Source: Bordetella parapertussis (GTDB lineage: Bacteria > Pseudomonadota > Gammaproteobacteria > Burkholderiales > Burkholderiaceae_B). From it: 12,037 bases of DNA. The position numbers and the translations under genes were made by a program. The number at the start of each line of letters is the position of its first letter. Positions within the stretch are counted from its first letter, which is position 1. The notes under the pieces are model-generated. The model ran no database searches, was not told the DNA's origin, and saw nothing but the letters and a program-made list of their open reading frames with translations. Location: contig CALQNE010000088.1 of assembly GCA_943331855.1 (NCBI GenBank), positions 1 through 12,037 of the forward strand, read 5' to 3'. Shown here piece after piece: positions 1 to 6,946 of the stretch.

Positions 1-357
1 ACACCGGTTTCAGGGCCGCACGTACAGAGCGGACGAATGCGTGGCATCGGCATCACCGACAATAAACGTTCAGCAACGTTTCCTATGATTCCGACCGTGG
101 CAGAGCAGGGTCTTGCAGGCTACGAAGTGGTCGCGTGGGGCGGGCTGATTGGCCCGGCCAATTTGCCTGCAGAGATTGTTAAGCGCCTCAATGCTGAAGT
201 GCTGTTTGCCTTAAAAAATCCCGAGCTCATCGAAAAATTTAAATCCTTTGGCGCAGAAATTTCTGCCAGTTCTCCTGAGGAGTTTGCAGAGCTTTCACGA
301 CGTGAAACTGCCAAGTGGGCTGAAGTGATCAAGCGCTCGGGCGCCAAGATTGACTGA
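1..357 (+). CDS. Bug/TctC-family periplasmic solute-binding protein, C-terminal part (5' truncated by window edge)
   Basis: The reading frame is open from base 1, so this is the 3' end of a larger gene and the first in-frame ATG at 37 is internal. The visible 118 codons show the C-terminal half of the tripartite tricarboxylate transporter receptor family (TctC/Bug). The lead-in 'PHVQSGRMRGIGIT' matches the usual 'PHIxAGKLRALAVT' block. It is followed by 'KRSATFPMIPTVAEQGLAGYEVVAWGG' (split here only by position: residues about 22-48 of the fragment), then 'GPANLPAEIVKRLN', which is the family's closing helix. Members are secreted proteins of about 320 residues that bind carboxylates, amino acids or other small organics. 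The signal peptide and ligand-binding 'GG..D' loop lie outside the window. It ends 103 bases before the hydantoinase genes and points the same way, so it may deliver their substrate, but a separate promoter seems to lie between them. Confidence 0.9.
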   Translation, partial: TPVSGPHVQSGRMRGIGITDNKRSATFPMIPTVAEQGLAGYEVVAWGGLIGPANLPAEIVKRLNAEVLFALKNPELIEKFKSFGAEISASSPEEFAELSRRETAKWAEVIKRSGAKID

Positions 358-394
358 CGGTTACTGCGATCTAGCCAGACGCCGTTTTATTGGG

Positions 395-424
395 TTGTTC
401 TGGATTAGAGGGGTTTGCTATGAT
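395..424 (+). promoter_or_regulatory. Candidate sigma-70 promoter with extended -10 for the hyu-type operon
   Basis: A -35-like TTGTTC (395-400) is followed after 18 bases by TATGAT (419-424). The -10 is preceded by TG one base away (416-417), giving the extended -10 form TGCTATGAT. The predicted start is near 431, about 30 bases before the first HyuB start codon. The site lies in the only gap over 100 bases upstream of the plus-strand run, which makes it the natural promoter for the operon. This is read by eye. The -35 is only a partial match. Confidence 0.5.
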
Positions 425-435
425 TGACCCTATCA

Positions 436-450
436 ATTTGTTAAACAAAT
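436..450. promoter_or_regulatory. Perfect 15-bp palindrome, candidate FadR/GntR-family operator
   Basis: ATTTGTTAAACAAAT is a perfect inverted repeat with 7-base arms around one central A. Its core TTGTTAAACAA fits the TNGTNNNACNA pattern described for operators of the FadR subfamily of GntR regulators, and it resembles the layout of PdhR and FadR sites. It begins about 5 bases after the predicted transcription start, where a bound repressor would block initiation or early elongation. FCD-domain GntR repressors often control catabolic operons that contain Bug proteins. No regulator gene is inside the window, so the partner is unknown. Confidence 0.5.
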
Positions 451-460
451 AATAGGGACA

Positions 461-2143
461 ATGATGAGTAAAACGATCAGTGCGCTTCAGCTTGGTATCG
501 TGTGGAGACGCCTGACCGGCTTGATGGATGAGGTTGCACAAACCTTTGTGCGCACGTCGTTCTCGGTGGTCGTTCGTGAGAACTGGGATTTGGCGTGTTC
601 GCTGATGGATGCAGACGGGCGTGTGTTCGCGCAATCGTCGCGGTCTATCCCCTCGTTTTTAGGCACCATGCCCACAACTCTGAAGGCCATGCTGCAAAAG
701 CATCCTCAACACAGTCTTGAGCCGGGTGATGTATTAATTTCGAACGACCCCTGGATTGGTACGGGCCATTTGAATGATATTACGATGGTGCGTCCGATCT
801 TTCGTGGCAGTGAACTTGTCGCCTTTGTTGGCTCAACATTTCACACTGTTGACATTGGTGGTGCGCCATCTCCTTTTGCAAAAGATTCTTACGAAGAGGG
901 CTTGTGCATTCCGATCTTAAAGATTGTGAGGCGTGGCGAAGAAAATCAGGATGTGATTTCTTTTTTACAAGAAAACTTGCGCGAACCCAACGAAACGCTT
1001 GGCGATATTCGCGCGCAGTTTGCTGCTTATGACCTGGCTCAAACCAAACTATTGAACTTGCTTCAACAAGAGGGAATTGACGACTTAATAAGCGTTACGG
1101 ATGCGATCTTGTCACGTTCAGAGCTGAGCATGCGCAAAATGCTAGAGGCAATCCCTGACGGTGAGTGCACTGATCAAGTCACCGCGGATGGTTTTGAGAA
1201 GCCACTGACTATCTGTTGCTCGATCAAAAAAACAGGCTCTGATATTTTGGTAGATTATGCGGGTACCGATCCGCAAATTGATAAGCCCATCAACTCGGTT
1301 TATAACTTTACCTTTGCTTATAGCGCGTACGCGATTAAGTGTGCCTTTGATCCGAACTCGCCCAACAACGATGGCGGCTTGAGGCCCTTAACCTTGTTGG
1401 CACCCGAGGGTTCGCTCGTGAACCCGACTCGGCCTGCGCCTGTATGGGGCCGTCATCTTTCTGGGCATTATCTTCCCTTTGTTATTTTTGGCGCCTTATC
1501 CAAAATCATCCCTGACAAAGTGATTGCAGATAGTGGATCGCCAATCTGGAACGTTTACTTCAAAGGCGTGGATCGCTCAAATCGAAAATTTGTCAAAATG
1601 TTTTTCATGAGTGGCGGTTATGGCGCTCGGGCGCAAAGTGATGGTCCGGCCTGTTTAAGCTTTCCAACCAATATCGCGAACAATCCGATCGAACAGTTTG
1701 AAAATCAAACCCCGATGCTCGTGACTGAAAAAAGTCTGATCACGGATAGTGGAGGTGCTGGAATGTACCGAGGCGGCTTGGGTCAACGCTTGTCGTTTCA
1801 ATCTTTGTCGCCCGAACCTTTGACCTTTATGATCCGCCACGAAAGAATCAAATATCCGCCGCGTGGTTTTTTGGGTGGAATAGATGGGCGTTTAGGCATC
1901 GACTTGGTTGATGGTCAGCGTATTCCAGGCAAGTCAGTCATGAGCCTGAAGCAAGGGCAAACGGTGACGTTTGAAACCCCAGGCGGTGGAGGCATGTTTT
2001 CACCGCTCAAACGCGATCCGGTTGCCCTAGCAAAAGACTTGCAGGACGGCGTGGTGTCAAACTTAAGTGCACGAAACGATTACGGACAAACAGCAGGCCA
2101 GTTAGAAGCCGCTAGTATTACAACGCAAGGGACTGAAGCATGA
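461..2143 (+). CDS. Hydantoinase B / oxoprolinase family subunit (HyuB-like)
   Basis: This 560-residue protein has the full length of the HyuB family, whose members pair with HyuA-type subunits in ATP-dependent N-methylhydantoinase and 5-oxoprolinase, or in acetone/acetophenone carboxylases. Visible blocks are the N-terminal 'FVRTSFSVVVRENWDLACSL' (29-48), 'SNDPWIGTGHLNDI' (94-107), 'STFHTVDIGG' (125-134), 'FPTNIANNPIEQFE' (401-414), 'DSGGAGMYRGGLGQ' (429-442) and the C-terminal 'TPGGGGMFSP' (506-515). H103, D106 and H128 have the same H-x2-D-x21-H spacing that I recall for the metal site of acetone carboxylase, so they may bind a divalent metal. A second ATG at 464 lies at a better distance (5 bases) from the AGGGA at 454-458 and may be the true start. 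The end overlaps HyuA by ATGA, pointing to translational coupling and a complex. The substrate cannot be read from the sequence. Confidence 0.92.
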   Translation: MMSKTISALQLGIVWRRLTGLMDEVAQTFVRTSFSVVVRENWDLACSLMDADGRVFAQSSRSIPSFLGTMPTTLKAMLQKHPQHSLEPGDVLISNDPWIGTGHLNDITMVRPIFRGSELVAFVGSTFHTVDIGGAPSPFAKDSYEEGLCIPILKIVRRGEENQDVISFLQENLREPNETLGDIRAQFAAYDLAQTKLLNLLQQEGIDDLISVTDAILSRSELSMRKMLEAIPDGECTDQVTADGFEKPLTICCSIKKTGSDILVDYAGTDPQIDKPINSVYNFTFAYSAYAIKCAFDPNSPNNDGGLRPLTLLAPEGSLVNPTRPAPVWGRHLSGHYLPFVIFGALSKIIPDKVIADSGSPIWNVYFKGVDRSNRKFVKMFFMSGGYGARAQSDGPACLSFPTNIANNPIEQFENQTPMLVTEKSLITDSGGAGMYRGGLGQRLSFQSLSPEPLTFMIRHERIKYPPRGFLGGIDGRLGIDLVDGQRIPGKSVMSLKQGQTVTFETPGGGGMFSPLKRDPVALAKDLQDGVVSNLSARNDYGQTAGQLEAASITTQGTEA

Positions 2144-4287
2144 GCCAGCCGCTTAAACCGCTGTTAGCCCCCTTTCGGATTGGGGTAGACATTGGTGGCA
2201 CTTTCACAGATCTGGTCATGGTAGATGCTCAGGGACAGTTGTGTAACGAAAAAGTCTTGACAACGCCTTTGGATCCTTCGGTCGGTGTGCTAACCGGGAT
2301 TAAATTAATTCTTGAAAATAACTCGGTAAACGCACGCGATGTGCAAAATGTGATTCACGGTACGACGCTGGTCGCGAACGCATTGATTGAGCGAAAGGGT
2401 GTTCGCACGGCCTTGATTACGACGGCCGGTTTTCGCGATGTGCTGCAAATTGGTCGTGAGTGGCGTTACGACATTTATGATTTGTTTTTAACACCTGTTG
2501 AACCGCTTGTGCCCAGAGCGCTTTGCTTTGAGATCAAAGAGCGCGTTGGCTACGACGGGGCTGTGATCGAGCCTTTAGACCTTTCAACACTGCCTCAGAT
2601 TACCAATGAACTTAAGCGACTAAAGGTCGATGCGGTCGCGGTATGTTTATTACATTCCTTTCAGTTCCCAACGCACGAAATTCAAATAAAAGAAGCCTTG
2701 GCGAAGTTACTACCTGACGTTGCGGTATGCATATCGAGCGAAGTGATGCCCGAGATCGGTGAGTATGAAAGAACGGCCACGACGGTGTGTAACGCCTACG
2801 TTCAGCCGTTATTCAAAAAATATATTTCAGCCTTGATGGCGGGCATCAAGAACATCGGTATTGAACAAGACTTGTATTTGATGCAGTCTGACGGGGGGAC
2901 GGTACATTTTCATACCGCAATTGAATACCCAATCAGACTGGTGCAATCGGGCCCAGCGGGCGGTGTTCAGGCAACGTCGTTGATTGGACAGATGGCCGAT
3001 TTGACGCAAATTCTTTGTTTTGACATGGGTGGCACAACCGCGAAGGCTTGCTTGATTGATGATGGCCATAGCGCGGTCACAACCGATTTTGAGGTGGCGC
3101 GTCTGCAGCGCTTCAAAAAGGGGAGTGGGATTCCGCTAAAAGTACCTGCTATCGACATGATTGAAATCGGTTCGGGCGGTGGCAGCATTTCACGCATCAA
3201 TAGCTTGGGCCTCATTCAGGTTGGCCCCGATAGTTCAAGTGCTGTGCCAGGGCCAGCCTGCTATGGGCAAGGCGGACAAGATGCAACGGTGACGGATGCT
3301 GATCTGGTTTTAGGTTATTTGGATGCCAAATCATTCTTGGGTGGTTCGATGGCCTTGGACTTAGAGGCGGCTCGTCAATGTATACAGAAGCAAATCGCCG
3401 CACCGCTTGATATTTCGGTGACTGAGGCTGCGTTTGGGATTCATGAAACGGTCAACGAAACCATGTCGCAGGCCGCAAGTATTCATGCGCTTGAAAAAGG
3501 GCTGAAGGCCTCAAGCTACGCCATGATCCCGATCGGTGGCGCTGGGCCAGTTCATGCGTGTCACGTGGCACTTAAACTTGGTATCGAGCGGCTCGTGATC
3601 CCAATGGGTGCTGGGGTTGCGTCTGCGTTTGGATTTTTGGCTTCTCCGATGTCGTTTCAGTTTGTGCAGGCTTCGGTATCGCCTGTCGCTGCGTTGGATG
3701 AGAGCTCGGTTGAGCAGTTAATCCAAGGTCTAAATACGAAGGGACTTGAAATGTTGGCCCAGTCGGGCTTGTCTGCTGCGTTGTGTACGGTTCAAGTGAG
3801 CGCAGCAATGCGTTATGTCGGGCAAGGCTATGAAGTTGAAGTGCCTGTTTCTATGAAGTATCTACATCAAGGTTTTAAACAGCATCTGGTTGAAGAATTT
3901 AGCAAGTGTTATAAGAATTTGTATGGTCGTACCGAAGATGACGCGCCGGCAGAGGTTGTATCTTGGCGAGTTGTCGTACAGGGGCCGCTTCCTGACTTGC
4001 TTGAGCAGCTCAAGAAAAATCTATCCGAAGGGCGGGCGCCAGCTCAGGCAGCTGACGGTGCGATCAAAAATCATCGTGAAGTGTTTTGTGTCTTTAACAA
4101 GAAATTTATCGATACACCTGTCTATGATCGTTATGTATTACGGGCAGGTATGCACTTTGAGGGCCCCGCAATTGTTGAAGAGCGAGAATCAACGGTGGTG
4201 GTGCCAAAATATGCCAAAGTCGTCATTGATCAACACTACAACATGTTGATTCATCTTGCCGATCCCGCTACGCAGGCCATTAACTAA
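2140..4287 (+). CDS. Hydantoinase A / oxoprolinase family subunit (HyuA-like, ATP-binding)
   Basis: A 715-residue protein typical of HyuA, the subunit with an actin-like (ASKHA) ATPase fold that activates the substrate by phosphorylation. Motifs in order are 'GVDIGGTFTDLVMVDAQG' (15-32, phosphate-1 loop), 'HGTTLVANALIERKG' (73-87), 'MQSDGG' (248-253), 'SGPAGGV' (270-276), 'FDMGGTTAK' (294-302, phosphate-2 loop), 'IGSGGGS' (343-349), 'GPACYG' (371-376), 'TDADLVLGYL' (385-394) and 'IGGAGPVHA' (465-473). All glycine-rich nucleotide loops look intact. The start codon lies inside the stop of the HyuB gene (ATGA), so the two are made together and very likely form an A/B complex. The family includes N-methylhydantoinase, 5-oxoprolinase, caprolactamase-type lactam hydrolases and ketone carboxylases. 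No third small subunit of the acetone carboxylase gamma type is next to it, which slightly favours ring-opening hydrolysis over carboxylation. Confidence 0.93.
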   Translation: MSQPLKPLLAPFRIGVDIGGTFTDLVMVDAQGQLCNEKVLTTPLDPSVGVLTGIKLILENNSVNARDVQNVIHGTTLVANALIERKGVRTALITTAGFRDVLQIGREWRYDIYDLFLTPVEPLVPRALCFEIKERVGYDGAVIEPLDLSTLPQITNELKRLKVDAVAVCLLHSFQFPTHEIQIKEALAKLLPDVAVCISSEVMPEIGEYERTATTVCNAYVQPLFKKYISALMAGIKNIGIEQDLYLMQSDGGTVHFHTAIEYPIRLVQSGPAGGVQATSLIGQMADLTQILCFDMGGTTAKACLIDDGHSAVTTDFEVARLQRFKKGSGIPLKVPAIDMIEIGSGGGSISRINSLGLIQVGPDSSSAVPGPACYGQGGQDATVTDADLVLGYLDAKSFLGGSMALDLEAARQCIQKQIAAPLDISVTEAAFGIHETVNETMSQAASIHALEKGLKASSYAMIPIGGAGPVHACHVALKLGIERLVIPMGAGVASAFGFLASPMSFQFVQASVSPVAALDESSVEQLIQGLNTKGLEMLAQSGLSAALCTVQVSAAMRYVGQGYEVEVPVSMKYLHQGFKQHLVEEFSKCYKNLYGRTEDDAPAEVVSWRVVVQGPLPDLLEQLKKNLSEGRAPAQAADGAIKNHREVFCVFNKKFIDTPVYDRYVLRAGMHFEGPAIVEERESTVVVPKYAKVVIDQHYNMLIHLADPATQAIN

Positions 4288-4304
4288 AGCAAACGGTTTC
4301 TATT

Positions 4305-5933
4305 TTGAATACGCATCCAAAAATAACGATTGTGCAAGCCTTGGCTCAGGCCTTGGCTAGTGCTGGTGTACGTCAGATGTTCGGTCTGCCTGGTGGAGGA
4401 TCGTCACTTGATTTGATCGAAGCTGCAGCCGAAGTAGGCATCGCGTTTACGCTCACAAAAACAGAAAATGCGGCAGTCATGATGGCAGGCGCCTTGGCTG
4501 AAACGACTGGCGTACCTGGTGTGGCGCTGATGACCAAAGGCCCGGGGGTCGCAAATGCTGCCAACGGCGTGGCGTATGCCAAGCTTGATCGCGCTCCGGT
4601 CATTGTGATCACGGATGGCTTTACTGAGAAGCAACTTTCGTACATCACACATCAGGTATTTGATCAAAAGGTGATGTTGCAACCGGTGGTTAAAGGCGTT
4701 GCTCGACTTGAATCAGAAAATCCGATTGCTGAAATTGATGCCTTGATTGCGCTTGCGTGCCTTGCGCCCATGGGGCCCGTACACCTTGAGTTAACGGGTG
4801 AAGTGGCGAGACGCTTGATCGATCGTCCCTTAACTGGTGCACGGGCACAGCCATCAATCGTTCAAGACGCTGTTGCCGTACAGGACGTACTCCAGCATTT
4901 GCAGCAGTCTAAAAAGCCGGTATTGATTGTTGGACTCGAGGCTCGCCAGTGCGCCACCGAGGTCAGGCAACTCGCGCAATATCTAAAATGCCCGGTTTTA
5001 CAAACCTATAAAGCCAAAGGGGTGATCTCTGATCTAGACCTTCAAGCGGTTGGAATTTTCACGGGCGGCATTCAAGAGGCAGAATGTATTGCACAGGCTG
5101 ATTTAATGGTGATGGTCGGGCTGGATCCGGTAGAAATGATTTTGCAACCTTGGCCGTATAACAAGCCGGCGATTGAGTTGTCGAATGCTCTGCATGCGGT
5201 GCACTACATTAAGCCGTTGGCGCGGGTAAGTTGTCATTTAAAACAACATGTGTCTGCACTGAATCAACAACTTGGCGCCTACACGTCAAATTGGTCGATG
5301 ACTGAGATTGCAGGCTTACGCGCCGATATCTTGAAACGCTTGCAATATCCGCCCATTCACTTTGGCGTGGCGCCCGATCGCGTGGCACAGCTTTCAACCC
5401 AGGTGTATGCAGAACAAAAATTCAGACCAAGAATGTCAGTGGATGCGGGCGCACACATGTTTTCTGCGACTGCGTTTTTTGCAGTCACTCAGCCGGGTGA
5501 TGTGTTGATTTCAAATGGTTTGGCCACGATGGCCTTTGCTTTGCCTGCGGCAATCGCTGCAGCCATCGACGAGCCGTCTGCACCAATCGTTTGTTTTACC
5601 GGCGACGGTGGCTTGATGATGTGCTTAGGCGAGCTTTGCACAGCAATCGAGGCAAATGCTCGCGTCGTTGTTGTCGTTTTTAACGATAGCGCGCTCTCGT
5701 TGATTGATATTAAGCAACAGAGCAAACAAATGCCCAGCAGAGGCGTGCGCTGGGGACGTCACGATTTTGCAAAAACCATGCAAGCACTAGGTGGTCAAGG
5801 TTTTGAAGCTACAACTGAAGCGCAGTATCAAGAGGCATTACAAAAGGCGTTATTGCATAAAGGGCCCAGTTTGATTGACGTGCAAATAGATCCGTCTGGG
5901 TACTCACAACAACTCAAGGCGATGCGAGGTTGA
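4305..5933 (+). CDS. Thiamine-diphosphate-dependent enzyme, acetolactate synthase / 2-oxo acid decarboxylase superfamily
   Basis: A 542-residue protein with three domains. The N-terminal pyrimidine-binding domain has 'FGLPGGGSSLDL' (26-37) and the catalytic glutamate E54 in 'TKTENAAVMMAGA', which would protonate ThDP. The central Rossmann-like domain runs from about 190 to 330 ('KPVLIVGLEA', 'ADLMVMVGLDP'). The C-terminal pyrophosphate domain has 'SNGLATMAFALPAAIAAA' (403-420) and the metal/ThDP signature GDG (433-435) followed 24 residues later by N460-D461. Members decarboxylate 2-oxo acids and release an aldehyde or form a new C-C bond. The closest subgroup (acetolactate synthase, benzoylformate, phenylpyruvate or sulfopyruvate decarboxylase type) cannot be fixed by eye. 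It starts 17 bases after HyuA. The start is a TTG with no clear ribosome site, and no ATG or GTG lies between the upstream in-frame stop (4281) and it. Presence among aminotransferases suggests that it uses a 2-oxo acid made by them. Confidence 0.88.
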   Translation: MNTHPKITIVQALAQALASAGVRQMFGLPGGGSSLDLIEAAAEVGIAFTLTKTENAAVMMAGALAETTGVPGVALMTKGPGVANAANGVAYAKLDRAPVIVITDGFTEKQLSYITHQVFDQKVMLQPVVKGVARLESENPIAEIDALIALACLAPMGPVHLELTGEVARRLIDRPLTGARAQPSIVQDAVAVQDVLQHLQQSKKPVLIVGLEARQCATEVRQLAQYLKCPVLQTYKAKGVISDLDLQAVGIFTGGIQEAECIAQADLMVMVGLDPVEMILQPWPYNKPAIELSNALHAVHYIKPLARVSCHLKQHVSALNQQLGAYTSNWSMTEIAGLRADILKRLQYPPIHFGVAPDRVAQLSTQVYAEQKFRPRMSVDAGAHMFSATAFFAVTQPGDVLISNGLATMAFALPAAIAAAIDEPSAPIVCFTGDGGLMMCLGELCTAIEANARVVVVVFNDSALSLIDIKQQSKQMPSRGVRWGRHDFAKTMQALGGQGFEATTEAQYQEALQKALLHKGPSLIDVQIDPSGYSQQLKAMRG

Positions 5934-5956
5934 TACTTCGCTGTGGTCATGATTCT

Positions 5957-5964
5957 AAGAGAGG
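5957..5964 (+). promoter_or_regulatory. Ribosome binding site supporting the GTG start at 5971
   Basis: AAGAGAGG lies 6 bases before GTG at 5971. This purine-rich site decides the start of the second Bug gene in favour of GTG over the TTG that follows it directly at 5974. Confidence 0.6.
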
Positions 5965-5970
5965 CGCACC

Positions 5971-6942
5971 GTGTTGAAACAATCTACTAAAGTTTTTTTC
6001 AGTTTGCTTGTGTCGGGATTTTTGATGTCTTCGTGTTTTGCGCAGACAACTGAAAAATTTCCGTCTAAACCGATTACGATCATTGTTGGTTTTGCAGTGG
6101 GCGGTGGTGGTGATATTTCTTCGCGCTGGATCGGGGATTATTTGCGAGAGCGCTGGAAGGTTCCTGTCGTGATCGACAATAAGCCAGGGGCAGGCGGAAC
6201 GATTGCCACAAGTATCTTGGCGCGTGCAAAACCAGATGGCTATACGGTTGCTTTGGCTACGACCAGTCCGTTTACGGTTGCGCCATATTTTCAGACACAA
6301 ACGTACGATCCAAGCAAAGATTTCACCTATCTGTTTCAAACACTTGTCAGTGCCCAACCTCTCTTTGTGAAATCTGACGCTTCTTTCAAAACGATCCAAG
6401 ACTTGATGGCTTGGGCGAAGGCTAATCCCAATAAGTTATTTTGGTCAACGGCTGCGACCAATGGTGGCACGCATATTTCTACCCAAGCCGCCTTTCAGGC
6501 TGCGGGCATACAGGCGACATATGTTCCCTATAAGGGAGGGGCTGACGCGATGAATGGCTTGTTGGGCGGGCAGATTCAGGCCTTGGTTGCCGCTGAGTTT
6601 CCGCCACATGCAGCGGCTGGTACGATTCGACTCTTGGCTGAAAGTGGTCCTGACAAGATTCCTGAGTATCCCCAAGTCCCCACCTATCAAGAACTGAAGT
6701 TTCCAATTTCTGTCCCGATTTTTTATGGAATTGCGGGGCCAGCTGGTATGCCCGCTGAGGTGATTAAAGAGTGGGAGGCCGCGGCCGCTGATATGGTGCG
6801 TTCGCCCGGGTTTAAGGACCTCGTTGAGAAATTAAAAGGCACGCCAGCCTATTTGGGTCACACAGCTTTTACGGAGTCAGTGACGGGCGTCTATCGGCAA
6901 ATGGGCAAATTGATTCCAGAATTGAATCTAAAAAAGGATTGA
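5971..6942 (+). CDS. Bug/TctC-family periplasmic solute-binding protein (embedded in operon)
   Basis: A complete 323-residue member of the Bug family. The N-terminus is a secretion signal: basic start 'MLKQSTK', hydrophobic core 'VFFSLLVSGFLM' and probable cleavage after 'CFA' (residue 24). A 'MSSC' at 19-22 could alternatively act as a weak lipobox. The mature part begins 'FPSKPITIIVGFAVGGGGD' (30-48), the family's ligand-binding loop in which the usual proline of 'FPAGG' is valine. 'VVIDNKPGAGGTIA' (66-79), 'AKPDGYTVALAT' and 'YVPYKGGADAMNGLLGGQI' (about 190-208) follow, all hallmark blocks. No TctA or TctB membrane partner is nearby, so it is an orphan receptor that would borrow a transporter encoded elsewhere or act in sensing. 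Its place between the ThDP enzyme (37-base gap) and the aminotransferase (4-base gap) makes it likely to bind the substrate of this pathway. Confidence 0.93.
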   Translation: MLKQSTKVFFSLLVSGFLMSSCFAQTTEKFPSKPITIIVGFAVGGGGDISSRWIGDYLRERWKVPVVIDNKPGAGGTIATSILARAKPDGYTVALATTSPFTVAPYFQTQTYDPSKDFTYLFQTLVSAQPLFVKSDASFKTIQDLMAWAKANPNKLFWSTAATNGGTHISTQAAFQAAGIQATYVPYKGGADAMNGLLGGQIQALVAAEFPPHAAAGTIRLLAESGPDKIPEYPQVPTYQELKFPISVPIFYGIAGPAGMPAEVIKEWEAAAADMVRSPGFKDLVEKLKGTPAYLGHTAFTESVTGVYRQMGKLIPELNLKKD

Positions 6943-6946
6943 GACA

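Noticed and set aside
357..388. ACGG (357-360) and CCGT (382-385) followed by TTTT, as a terminator for the first Bug gene
   Set aside because: The stem is only 4 bp with a loop over 20 bases, which is too weak to call.
3890..4249. Plus-strand 119-codon open frame inside the HyuA gene
   Set aside because: It is a frame shadow of HyuA, and its translation has no recognisable family features.
461..4287. Assigning the HyuBA pair specifically as 5-oxoprolinase or acetone carboxylase
   Set aside because: The motifs fit the whole family. No gamma subunit is adjacent and substrate-deciding residues cannot be judged by eye.
5947..6399. Minus-strand 150-codon open frame opposite the second Bug gene
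   Set aside because: It is antisense to a clear gene and its composition (many Arg, Cys, His) is typical of a shadow frame.
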